DNA of 60,000 nucleotides from Tubulanus polymorphus (Eukaryota > Nemertea > Palaeonemertea > Tubulaniformes > Tubulanidae), in the NCBI RefSeq assembly GCF_964204645.1, contig NC_134026.1, positions 10,119,450-10,179,449 of the forward strand, written 5' to 3'. This document shows, one piece after another, positions 22,201-32,794 of the stretch (positions are counted from its first letter, which is position 1; the number at the start of each line of letters is the position of its first letter). Under the pieces are notes generated by a model. The model was not told the origin of the DNA. It did not search any database and saw nothing but the letters and a program-made list of their open reading frames with translations. The position numbers and the translations under genes were made by a program.

Positions 22201-24295
22201 CACTGCACTCATATCATATGCTTTTGATGGTGAGCCCCACCCAATCATCGTTCGACCACATGGCAACAGCAAAAAAAGTAAGAGGCCTTATACTAGAATC
22301 AAGCCATCTGTTATTAATAAAGTTAAAGATAAGTTAGTTGGTGTGTCTCCAAGAGAAGCTGTCATGACACCTCTCTCTGAAGCGGATGGCCTGGCAGACG
22401 TGCCAACCTTGGCATCAGCCTATAAAATAAAGCATAACGCGAGACAGGTTCATCACTGCAATGAAGAAGATGAACTTACAGCCATGATGGAATTGGCGAG
22501 TGGTGAACTAGCTGATTTTATACAGAGTATTGAGGTTTGTCCGAATTTAAATGTTGTACTCTTTACACCACAGCAGGCTGAGGATATAGGTTTCTTTTGC
22601 ACAGATCCTATAGACTTCCATCCAATCAGTATTGATCCAACATTTAAATTTGGAAAATTTAATGTAACGCCAATAACGTACAGGCATAAACATTTATTAT
22701 GCAAACGGACTGGAAAAAACCCTATATTTACTGGGCCTATGTTGGTACATTTTAAAAAAACCCAAGAAGCTTATAGGAAATTGTTTAGCTGCTTGAGTTG
22801 CAAGTACCCTGAACTGAGTAACATATTAGCATTTGGCACCGATGGTGAAACGGCGTTGAGTTCGGCTGTCCATAGTGCCTTGCCTGATGCCATACACTTG
22901 CGCTGCACAAGGCATTTAATGGCAAATTGTCAATTAAAATTGTCAAAGCTCAGGTGTGATAGTAATGAGATCATCAAAATTCTTGCTGAAATATTTGGCG
23001 ATAAAAATAATTCAGGGCTAATTGATAAATTGACACCGTCATCGGCAGAAAAAAAATTCTCCGAGCTGCGCTGTCGGTGGGATTGTGTTTGCCCTCAATT
23101 TAGCACATATTTTGCAGACTTGATGCCAGTCATTAAGGAAAATATGATAGCCGGTGTTCGATCACAAGCTGGCCTTGGATCTCCACCTGATACCTTTTAT
23201 ACTAACGATTCTGAAGCTTCAAATTCGCGAATGCGAAAATGGATGGGAGCTACAGAACATGGTCTGAGTTCATTTACTAAGTCCTGCCGCCATATGATAG
23301 AGTCTGAGCGAGAGGAGGTAGTAAAAGCTTATGCTGGAATCTCGGAATTATATGAGGTACGCAATGAATTTAAAGATGCATTGCGTATCAATTACTTCCA
23401 AATGACTCCTGAACAGCGTTCTTCACGTTTAAGTGACATCAGGTTATTAACTTTGCATCACATGCACAATCAGTTTAACTCAGTTCGCCCTAGCCAAACA
23501 TCTTTGTCCATATCATTGGACAAAGCTTACAGCTTTGTATCATCAATAACTAAATCGGTTTTTGAAGGCATGTGGAAAAAGGCTTGTGAGCTTACTAGCA
23601 ACCATTCACTCATAGCTCCTGCTCCTAGTAGGGACCCAACTATATTAAAGTTCAGCACCATTAGTTACTCGTCTACAAATAATAATGAAGTTCAGGTGTA
23701 TTTAAGCACTGCAAAATCAACTTGCACTTGTAAACGATATAAATATTACTATGTTTGTTCACATATACTTGCCGTGTGTGAGAAGTCTGGAAAATTAAGT
23801 CAGTTTTTAAATTGGTACAAATCTTCATGCAAAAAGCCAAATAGACTGGCCGTTGCCACTTGCGATGTAAATATGCTCTCTGTTGGTCGCAAGGGGAACA
23901 ATCCTCGCAGAAATCAAACACCCGCAGTAACAAATATTACAGAAGCGAATACCACCGGTACCTCAACAGACTTTCAGTTAACTTTTCTTCACGGTTATCA
24001 AATAAAAAAATGTTATGGCTGTGGTGTACCATTTGACGAAAGTGAGAGAAATCCCCCAAATGATCTGATCCTGAAAAAGATTGATTACCGATTCTATAAA
24101 CATCAAATAACTGGTGTACCTACTCAAAGCAATAAACCACAGAATACTTATTACCATCTCAATCGAAAGTGTGTTCAAAAAAGATATAAGAACTTTGTTC
24201 CCACACAGGTAAATTGTACCCCAGAAATGCGGAATAATTTACAGCAATCACACGCTACACGTTATGATCGTTTCTTAATGTATGGCTCTGGTTGA
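16230..24295 (+). CDS. USP-type protease / C2H2 / MULE-like transposase / SWIM fusion, 16 exons, 1,295 residues
   Basis: Exons: 16230-16359, 16470-16550, 16700-16787, 17058-17098, 17201-17271, 17524-17612, 17716-17790, 18731-18824, 19008-19121, 19492-19563, 19755-19904, 20178-20242, 20628-20740, 20942-21068, 21373-21448, 21794-24295. All junctions are GT-AG, phases agree and the total is 3,888 nt with no internal stop. Residues 1-285 form a short USP domain: Cys box SSSCYLNSIVQCL (Cys16), QQDAEEFF (81-88), a CxxC pair and CCQC, YLVLHLKR, then SGHY (His243) and ADDEQV (Asp258). A C2H2 finger is at 363-383. SUMO-interaction-like IIISDSDD (424-431) and VIHVISDVE (441-449) follow. The MULE-like catalytic core has Asp743 (IDPTF), Asp812 (FGTDGE) and Glu936. 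SWIM CxCx8CxH spans 1106-1119, then a CYGCG...HLNRKC module. USP enzymes cut ubiquitin or SUMO isopeptide bonds; MULE enzymes cut DNA. The physical fusion is seen; its substrate is inference. Confidence 0.85.
20922..20941 (+). promoter_or_regulatory. paired alternative 3' splice sites
   Basis: Two acceptors, GCAG ending at 20924 and TTCAG ending at 20941, follow one pyrimidine tract. Only the distal one keeps the transposase in frame. The proximal one, joined to the exon ending at 20740, ends at TAA 20996-20998 and would give a 418-residue protein with the protease and finger only. Confidence 0.55.
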
Positions 24296-26025
24296 TATCT
24301 GGTTATGAATATTGTTTAATTTCAATTATCTTTCTTGTAAATTTACAGTTTGCTGCTACTGTTTGGTATGTATTTTACGCATTACTATGTCAAACTTGTA
24401 TAAGCTTTTTCATGGAAAATTTCATTTGATTTAATTTTGTACTTGTCAAATTGTTTGTTTACTTGTGCTATATCAATGAGTGTAGTGGTGTGTCTATCAG
24501 ATTCTATGGTAATAATTAGCACTGCATATGTTACAGTGCACCATCTTCTCGCTATCCTTTATTCATGTTGGTGTTGGGTCTGTGGAGGGTTGGTTGGTAC
24601 CCCAGAAGTGTGGAAACTGGATAAGAAATGCTTGAACACTAATATATGAATACATTTATGGTTAAAAATAATTCTAGAAAATGTTCAATGAATACATTTT
24701 TTGGTTGAATCTAATGTGCACTGGTTTTTGAGTTGAATACTGCGTATTGTTTAGGGGTGCCAACATTTTCTATTGTGGTGGTCGGCTTCACTTTTAACAC
24801 TTGTGTTCTAACTCTATGCTTTCACAAACTATACAATGCGTGTAGACTAGGAGTATGGATAAGTCGAATCTGTTTAGTCAGTGACTAACTTCGGCTTCAA
24901 AAACTAAGATACATGTATCTATGAAATCTGAAATCAGGGTTCTCCAGCTTTTGCTATGTACATACTTGTCAATCCTCTTACTATATGGTCATTATCTCCA
25001 CAAGACTTTGAATATGATTACACGTGTCTTATTTAAACCTTACCCAATTCTAACCAAAAGTTTTTATGTTTTAATTAATTCTGGATTTTGTAACACAAAT
25101 CATATAGTGCTGATGCTTTACTGAACAGCTTGCTTAGTGCATTTTGCATAGTGTGTTTTTGCATAGTGTGTGCTTATTCAGGCAATTGTTAGTCTATATT
25201 TTAATCTTTGTCAACCATAATAATGTAAGACATAATTAAGATTTTTCAGGATGAGAAAAATATCGTACAAACATGGTTTCGTATTGAGAAGAATCCTACG
25301 TACTACCGGAGTTGGATTGTAATATTAATCACCCTTACCATTTTCGTGATCATTTCTGAATTTAAACTACTACAATCCACAGTCCATATATATTTGATTT
25401 AAATATTTACCAGTATCATATAAATTTTACTATGATTACAAATATTTAAAAAAACTAATACAATGGAAATGAACTTACTTTCTGACACACTTTGTAGATC
25501 GTATGTTAAAGTAAAGTAATATGGATAACTACGTAATACTTGTGGTAGGTATGATAATATGTAATAATAGTTCTGTTTATGTAATGTACCGGTTATGTAT
25601 GTGAAAACAGTTGTGAAGGCAGCTTCAAAATAAATAAAATATTTTAATGAAGATTCTTTGTCTTTGCAATAAGTTCTTTGAGGATATTGGCCTATTTCTG
25701 TTTTTGGAGGATTGGATTAAAAAATAATAAAATCATCGTCAAACCGGGAGTTTCGTATTTAAAAAATCGTTCTTCGACTGTACCTAAACTGGAGTAACTC
25801 CAGGCCGTGTAGCCCTACGTACAATACGCGCTCGTTAGGTTATTCCAAACGGCCCCATTACACACCGGCCGGTAGGTCCTATTTACAAAAAAAACAACGT
25901 CCGCGAACTCTGGGTTTGACAATGTTTAGATCGGATGTATAGTCCGATAATACATAATCTGCATAACAAATTCAATTCAAAATAACTTTCCACGTCGTTC
26001 CGTGTTTCAATTTTTTTTTTTTTTT
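24296..26025 (+). other. 3' untranslated and non-coding part of the 11-kb transposon
   Basis: No domain-bearing ORF. AATAAA occurs at 25629-25634 and 25633-25638. If used, they give a 3' UTR of about 1.3 kb. The rest up to the right terminal repeat is AT-rich and featureless to me. Confidence 0.5.
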
Positions 26026-26267
26026 GGGGAGCATTTATTTTACATTTCCGGGTTTTAACTTAAGATTCCAGGTTTTATGATTCCATTCCGGGTTTTATGT
26101 ATTCCGGGAAATGAAAACAACGCCATTTTAGGGGGTGCTTTCAGTCATTTCATGCGTTGAAAAAATATTATAGGTGGAAAACCTTGGTCAAAAAAATTTT
26201 GTGTGACATTTTTGAGAGCACTTCAATGTTGAGGGGGTTCCCGACATCCCCGCTAGATCCACCCCTG
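26026..26267 (-). repeat. right terminal inverted repeat with three 20-bp-spaced motifs
   Basis: The complementary motif (GGTTTTA core) starts at 26051, 26071 and 26091, again at exactly 20 bp. The block up to 26130 mirrors the left end. The segment 26131-26250 does not match the left end, and then the outer 15 bp match again. Confidence 0.75.
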
Positions 26268-26459
26268 AGTTTGTTAGGCAATTGATTTTTGTGAATTGAA
26301 CGATTTGCATGATTCACTGCCCCCTTTCCCAATTTCACTGCCTTTTTTTAAAATCATTTTTTCAATTCGCTCCTATTCACTGCTAACATTGCCCGCAACA
26401 AACCTTGGGTAGTGAAACAAATTAACCGACGACGAATTAAGTGAGGTCGACTGTATATA

Positions 26460-27847
26460 CAGGGTGTCCCAGATATTACTATACAATAAAGAATTGCTCT
26501 AAAATCTACTAACATTGATCAATCCTTTTGATACTTGGTCCGATCATATAGTGCATCAGTAAGCTTTTCTCTGATGCCATGGTTACCTGATTTATGGCTT
26601 CTTCACAAAATAATCTATTCTTACCCTTAACTGCCAAAATTTTGAAAAATCCCAAGAGTGAAAATATCATCAGTTAATACGTTTTCATGTTTGACCAAAA
26701 AGTAAAGGCAGTTATTTGGTGGTATGAGGTGGAATCACAGAAATGCAGAGAAGATACAGCATTAGCTTAAACACTAAAGCACTGACCAGGAAAGCCATTT
26801 ATGACCTCGTGGAGAAGTTTGAAGCAACTAGTTCAGTGAAAACGACATGAGAATACATAATGGCAGGTCAATTCGGTCAAGTTCAGATAAAGTCATTGAG
26901 ATGGTGAAGCCAGAAGTGGAGGATAATCCACATTATTGATTAGACGTATATCATCAGAAAACTGGTCTTAGCGAGTCAAATGTTCAAAGAATTCTTCGTC
27001 AGTCGCTGCACTTGTTGATCCGTCTGAAGTTCAGATAAAACTGAGAATACGCATTACAGATAAAGTGGCCAGACCTTGCCCTTGCCGCGTGGATGTCAGA
27101 CAGGATTCACTGGACCTTCTGGAGAAATTATGGTTTAGCGACCAGGCTCATTTTTATCTCAGTGACCATGTAAACAACCAGAATTTCAGATTTTGGGGAG
27201 CAGAGAATCCACACATGATTATTGAGAAACCACTGCATGTTGTGAAGTGTACTGTCTAGTGTGCTATTGGAATTTCCGGGATCATTGGACCCTACTTTTT
27301 GGAGGAGAATGGAGAAGCTGTTACTGTAAATGGAGCACGCTATAGAAGTACGCTAACTTAATTCTTCATTCCAAAGCTCAGGCGTCTTTTAGGGAACAAC
27401 ATGAAACAGGCATGGTTTCAGCAAGATCGGGCCACAGCCCATACTGCGAAACTGACATTAGATGTTCTAGGCCATAATTTTGGTAAGAGAATCATCTCAC
27501 TCAAGAGTGATCATGGCTGCCCCCTTTATTCACCTGATCTGAATCCCCTTGATCTATTTCTTTGGGGATATCTCAAATACAATCTCTATAAAGGCACACC
27601 AACAACTATTGAACATTTGAAAATAAACATTTGGCAGGAAATTGCAAATGAAGGGTACGATGTATTGAGGAATTTGGTGGACAATTTTGTTAAAATACTA
27701 ACAGAAGTGAAATATCTACAGGGATCACACATTGAACATATCTTGAAAATTACTTGTAATAAAATAATTGTTGATTGACTAAAAAACTTATCACTTTCAA
27801 AGTAGAGAGAGCAATTCTTTATTGTATAGTAATTTCTGGGACACCCG
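26460..27847 (+). mobile_element. mariner-type DNA transposon, 1.39 kb, inactive
   Basis: Inverted ends of about 40 bp begin CAGGGTGTCCCAGA (left) and end in the complement with one base missing. Both are flanked by TA, the universal mariner target. Right arm: about 27807-27847. The interior encodes a mariner transposase relic on the same strand. It lies about 190 bp outside the right end of the 11-kb transposon. Confidence 0.88.
26690..27778 (+). pseudogene. mariner transposase, multiple stops
   Basis: Recognisable blocks: LWFSDQAHFYLSDHVNNQN (about 27128-27186), IIGPYFLEENGEAVTVNGA (about 27280-27340), WFQQDRATAHTA (27413-27448, a catalytic Asp block) and YSPDLNPLDLFLWGYLK (about 27527-27577, third acidic block). 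It resembles the IS630/Tc1/mariner DDE_3 enzymes widespread in insects. Stops at 27257-27259 (where the family has a Trp codon) and 27358-27360, and many stops before 27000, remove function. Confidence 0.85.
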
Positions 27848-28979
27848 TATAATGTTACTGAGTTGAGAGACAAAGACGCATGATTCCAATAATATTCATA
27901 AATAGCAATGCCCTACAGCATGGAAAGAAGTTTGAACAATTGCTATTCAGAACTTCCAAACAACTGGACACAACATTGACCAATGCAGTTTGTTTGTATT
28001 GGAACAGTAAGTGATGCTTGTAGGAAATCCGGATGTCGTTATTGATAGGGACACTTTAATCAAGGTGAAATGTCTATATTTAGCTACAACCTTCACTTCA
28101 ATGAAACAACGGTGCTATATTTCACAAATCAAGAATTGTTTTTAACCTGAGGAAAACCCATCCGTATCAATATCCCGTACAAGAACAAATGTATTGCGCC
28201 CACAAAATACTGACGAAATTCGTTGTATATTCATTCCAAGACATGCAGTTCATAGATATCCCTTATGATGAGAATTTCACTTTTTCCATGTTATCATTGC
28301 TGGATTGATATACCTCAAATATTTCCGAAATTAAAAACATTTCTACAAGAACACATGATCGAACAATTTTTCTATAAACTTGAATTAACAGAGGATCCTG
28401 TAAGAAAGAGTGGATAGAGATGACACTACGAGGTCAACATTGTTGATGAACCAAACGAAGTTCAATGACACTCCAAATGGTGAGTCATAGAAGACAAGAG
28501 CAAACTGCTATTTTTGGCCATACATGCAATGAATGAAATGGCCTACTTTGGTTCATAGATAACTGCAAGATGTAGAGAAGAAACTGAGTAAAAAAGACCG
28601 TGAATGGTAGAAACAAGAATTGGCTTGAGCTGAGATCTTAATAATAAAACAAATTCAGCATTATACATTCGCTGAAGAACTTATGCTTTGTAGTTCATCA
28701 GCAAGTACACAAAAGTCTTGTTAAATGTAATAGCAGACTAACTTATGATGAAAAGGATAGTATGAAGAAAATGAGGTCAAGGAAAAACAAGAAACAAAAG
28801 ATATCCGTGTCTTTCACGTGCCTGCAAACAAGAGGTGTCCATTGAGATGACATCTGATCTGAGCAGTAAAAATAAAGTAGGATTTTTATTTTCTACTTTG
28901 TGCTTTTAATATACTTATATCATAATTATGAATTATATAATTTTTCTTCTAAGATAAAGCAGGCTTTACACTACACAAG
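27848..28979. other. no gene recognised
   Basis: About 1.1 kb of AT-rich sequence with no supported exon. It may hold the decayed N-terminal part of the transposase-like remnant that becomes readable at 28980. Confidence 0.4.
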
Positions 28980-29370
28980 AGGTCTAAATATTTAGTTAAC
29001 CAATCTGCATTGCTGAAACTGTCTGCATTTTGTATTTTGTGTTATGGGAAAAACGCTGTCCTTCATGGAGTTATTTAAAAGGTTTGCTTTATAATATGGA
29101 CAATTATCATGACGGATTATCTGCCCATTGGCAGATATCCAGTGCATGAGTACAAGAATTGCTTTTCGACACCAAGCACATTTTGTACATAACGCAGTGT
29201 ACTCTGTTTGAAGATCTAGTCATCAGTCTGTACTTGGCAGCCTCAAAGGATCAACGCTTCTCATTGGAGGGGATGCTACATAGGTGTGACAGCCCAGGAC
29301 ACAATGTAAAATATTGTACATATCAGAATTTGGACCAGAAAAGTGTTAAGATAATTTTGTCACAACTAAT
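28980..29370 (+). pseudogene. second remnant of the transposase family seen at 8902
   Basis: A readable block at 29219-29370 contains LAASKDQRFSLEG and CDSPGHNVKYCTY, the D-S-P-G-H...Y-C-T-Y motif preceding the DRHxQI block in the same uncharacterised family. Weaker matches with stops (CILCYGKNAVLHG) occur from about 29030. It is a different portion of the protein from the 8902-9930 remnant, so the two do not overlap. A GT follows at about 29373, possibly an old splice donor. Confidence 0.55.
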
Positions 29371-29740
29371 ACAGGTGTGGTTTATCATTAAAATTTTTGT
29401 CTTTTATTTACAATATTACTTCTTACTAATAAGAACATAATCGTATTATTCATCTAGTCAAAGTAGGTAACCTAGTCCTAGTGAGGAAACATCATCAAAC
29501 GCAATGGAAATTCAAGGTCTAAAATGAGCTGCAGAACGATTTATGACGTAAAATGATGGAAAATATATAAATAAATAAATAAATCCTTTACATAGAACTG
29601 TGAATATGTAGATAATTAAAAATGGAATACTAATGCAATATGTTTGAGGATCAATACAACCCTTTAAATCCCTATAACATACTTAATATACCCTATAACA
29701 AAGTCTTTAATATACCCTATAATGAAATTATGGGGTAAGG

Positions 29741-30030
29741 CTTATAACAATATAGAGCCGTTTTTTGGATTTGAACCTCAGGGGGTGCCCTAGGGCCTGC
29801 GGCCCATATTTCTATGAATCGCTACTAGTCCTACAGTTTTGATCAGATCTATATAAAACTTTGTACCAATGATCTATTGGCCAAGGCCTAAAACAATATA
29901 TAGCCATTTTTCGGATTCGACCCATACGGGTGCCTTAGGGCCTGGGACCCATATTTCTATGAATTGCTACTAGTCCTACAGTTTTAGTGGGATCGAGATA
30001 AAACTTGGTACCCATGATCTTTTGGTTCAA
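29741..30030. repeat. two-copy tandem repeat, period about 146 bp
   Basis: AACAATATAGAGCC starts at 29746 and AACAATATATAGCC at 29892. Both are followed by a G/C-rich stretch, CATATTTCTATGAAT and ACTAGTCCTACAGTTTT. Copies are about 80-85 percent alike by eye. Just upstream (29660-29722), ATATACCCTATAA recurs. Confidence 0.7.
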
Positions 30031-30294
30031 GCCAACTTGGAGGAAACAGCCACCATAATTGTAAATGGTGATTTCAAGATCCAATGGAACAAAGAGAATA
30101 TTGCAAGAACATACTCCGATATGTTTCTTCATAGCAACTTGCATCAAGTTCAAAATAACACAACAATTGACTTTAGTACAAATTTAGATCTAGTCTTGAC
30201 AAATGATGTGTTAGGAACAAGCTGCAGTACATTGGAAGCTTATTATTCAGACCATAAGCCTATTTGTATTTCTGTGAAGACACACCATGATTAG
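30031..30294 (+). pseudogene. C-terminal fragment of an AP-type endonuclease
   Basis: The frame reads VNGDF (GDFN-like catalytic block), then LDLVLTNDV and YYSDHKPICISV, the S-D-H terminus of the endonuclease/exonuclease/phosphatase fold found in LINE and Helentron proteins. Only the last third is present, and it begins inside the tandem repeat. It is directly upstream of an OB-fold gene. Confidence 0.6.
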
Positions 30295-30371
30295 TTTATA
30301 CATTACTCTCATTTCAGATGTTGAATATCAAACAGATCATTGATTAGAATCGACCAGGACCGCAATCAAAG

Positions 30372-31975
30372 ATGTTGAAAGCTCAGATTGTAGATTTATC
30401 TCCTACTAAAAACAAGATGGTTCTGGCTGACACTACAGCACGTATCAAATGTTTTGTTTACACAACAAAACACAACCAGAAACTACTTATCAACAATGGT
30501 CTACTTTTATCAAACTACAGATTTCGAAATGGCACCATTTCGATTAACCATGCCACTACTGTTGGTCTATCTATTAGCCCTACAATACCTGCAAATATAC
30601 TTGCCGAAGCACAAAACATCCTAAATCCAGCACCAGAGCCTGTCTCTCCCATTAAAGACGCTAAAGAGAGCCCAATGAAAACGAAGGTTTCAATTACAGG
30701 CACAGTTGTTTAAGTAAATATTGATATATCAAATACCACGATACACAACCTTTACTGCACCTTGAAATTAGCTAAATGTTTCTGGATTTTATACTTTCTT
30801 TTTGATCTGATGACAATGAGTCTCAATCAATACAGTGGATCCTCGATCTAACAATCCCTGCGGGACTGATTAGTAATATCTGCAAGTTCTTTGAAAGCTA
30901 TATAAGTACTTGTAATTACTTAGTTTTATTTCATCGTTCTCGCAATGTGTAACCCTCATCTAAAATGCCAAATCATCATCACAAGCAACCTTAAGAATTG
31001 ATTAAGTTCCTCAATGTGACTAAAAAATCAGGTCATCGCATCCAATTGTTCATTTTAAAATGGGATAGTTCTCATGAAATTTACTTCAAGAAAAAGTTCC
31101 CTGAACTTTATTTAGGTCATTACAAACAATAGTTAATTAGTTCTGAGAGCTTTTGTTTGAGAAACTACTATATATATTTTATTTTTTTAACATGACTTAC
31201 TTGTCTGATTTGTTGTTACAGGATGAAGTAGCCAGTGCAGTTACAGTAGGTGATACAACAGTGCAGTTAAAGAATATTGTGGTACAGGACAGCACTGCAC
31301 GAGTGAAAGTGGCCTTGTGGAGGAACTTTTCCAAACAACAAATCAAAACTGGGCAACATGTTACTGCTATGAATTTGTCAGTCGGCTCCTTCAATAATGA
31401 ACCTCCGTTGGCTACAACAGCTCTAACTACAATTCAGGTAGCATTTTTTCTGTAAAGTTTGCATCTTTTGTCAACCAGAAACAGCGCATGAAACTTCACA
31501 CAATTTGATTGTAATGATAGTCTCCTTTTCAAAACTGACTAAGGCCAAAAAAGTTACATTGTTTCTCTACAGTGGCCAGGTCTATAAAATGTGAGCTCGA
31601 ATAAAATTTGTAATCAGTTCATTTCCAGAAGAAAGTCTCACCTCTTCACATTTAATCATTTCTTTTATGTCTTACTAAACATGTTTTTAATGCAGATTGT
31701 TTTTATAATTGCAGACTACAGAAGCGCCAACGGTTAGTGCTACTCTTAACCTGGAAGGAATTGAAAGCTGCAATGACAGCGATATAAATTTCATTGCAAT
31801 GACTGACCAACAAGATTGCATAATCGTTCATTGTGCAAAGGAACTTTGTGAGGAATATTTTCAACTGAAACTCAGTGATGATAACACGAATAATGACTTC
31901 ATGGCCCTACTTCCTGCTAATGTCAACAAGATGCATGGAAAAAGAATTTTGCACATAACGTCTGATGAAAACTAA
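30372..31975 (+). CDS. tandem OB-fold, RPA-like single-strand DNA-binding protein (3 exons)
   Basis: Exon 1 starts at ATG 30372 and is open to 30713; exon 2 runs about 31222-31435 after GTTACAG; exon 3 runs 31715-31975 after TTGCAG. Exon 1 contains an OB-like unit (ADTTARIKCFVY) and the start of a second (VSITGTV). Exon 2 continues it with IVVQDSTARVKVALWRN, the strand pattern of RPA OB folds. The end of exon 1 is uncertain: a stop follows at 30711-30713, and a phase-0 donor GTTTAAG at 30708 would give a continuous protein of about 270 residues. Exon 2 to 3 is phase 0. Plant and some animal Helitrons carry RPA-like genes, and the adjacent endonuclease fits, but no Rep or helicase is seen. Confidence 0.55.
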
Positions 31976-32794
31976 GTCCTTAGTGGATTCTACAGTTTTT
32001 AGTGTTTACTATGTACCTGTACAACTGCATTCAAATTAAGATCGTTTAAACTAAACTGTATTTTTGATTATTTTGTTGTACATGTATCTTAACTTATTTT
32101 TTGAAATTTGTAATTAAAACCTTTCAACTTCATTTAATTGCCATGATAGTGCCATTCACAATCTTCTAACCCATTTGCATTGCGTCGCATCTAAAATCTA
32201 CTCATGTTTTGCAGTGATACAGAATATAGAGAATGTATGTATTCTTATTTTTAGAAGTAGCAGTCTCTTCAAACAGTATTATATAGCATATGTTAGAGTA
32301 GACATAGCAGATAGCTATTTTTTTTACATATTTTTATATATTATATATTGTTTTTATATTCCGTACTTCAAAACATTGAAACACAATAGGTCTACATGTT
32401 TTCAAAGGTGGTTTTGCACCAATTAAATAAGTGACACTATGATTATATATTCTTATACTAAAAAGTAGCAATTCCTTGATAAATGTTTGAAAAAATCAAA
32501 TCATAATGTTTTGCTTACTTGAACTGTCTTTCTAGGTGTTAATAATAACACTTCAAATGCATTTTACAAACCTGTTGTGAACATCTGTCTGACCTGTGCA
32601 TTTAATTCATCAAATTAACGATTTATGTTAATAGACAGATTTTTAACTGAATAATCAATAGTTTGTTTATCACTTTGATACTAAAGCTTTATACAATAAA
32701 AATTTTACTAACACTTATATAGATTGCATTTTCTTCTCTCTTTGTCTCCAAAGCTACAAAATCAACTTTTTGTACTCTGCCTAACTCTCCCCCA
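31976..32794. other. no gene recognised; probable 3' UTR
   Basis: AT-rich, no coding signal. AATAAA-like sequences near 32695 could end the OB-fold transcript. Confidence 0.4.

Larger units (their letters stand above)
15135..26267 (+). mobile_element. 11.1-kb DNA transposon carrying a USP-transposase fusion gene
   Basis: The left end starts CAGGGGCGGATCTAG at 15135; the right end is its complement (CTAGATCCACCCCTG) ending at 26267. The bases outside are AGTTT on both sides (15130-15134 and 26268-26272), a 5-bp target duplication. After the outer 15 bp the ends diverge, then share an inverted block of over 100 bp (15227-15310 with 26047-26130). That block contains a 13-bp motif repeated at a 20-bp period. 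One gene (16230-24295) occupies the interior. Ends, duplication and an unbroken gene suggest a young, possibly autonomous element. The alternative, two unrelated copies of a short repeat in opposite orientation, does not predict the matching flanks. Confidence 0.75.

Noticed and set aside
15135-26267. Reading the inverted ends as two independent short repeats flanking an ordinary host USP gene
   Set aside because: Both outer edges are followed by the same AGTTT, the repeats face outward exactly as terminal repeats do, and the gene runs in frame into a transposase. I kept this as the main alternative, not the call.
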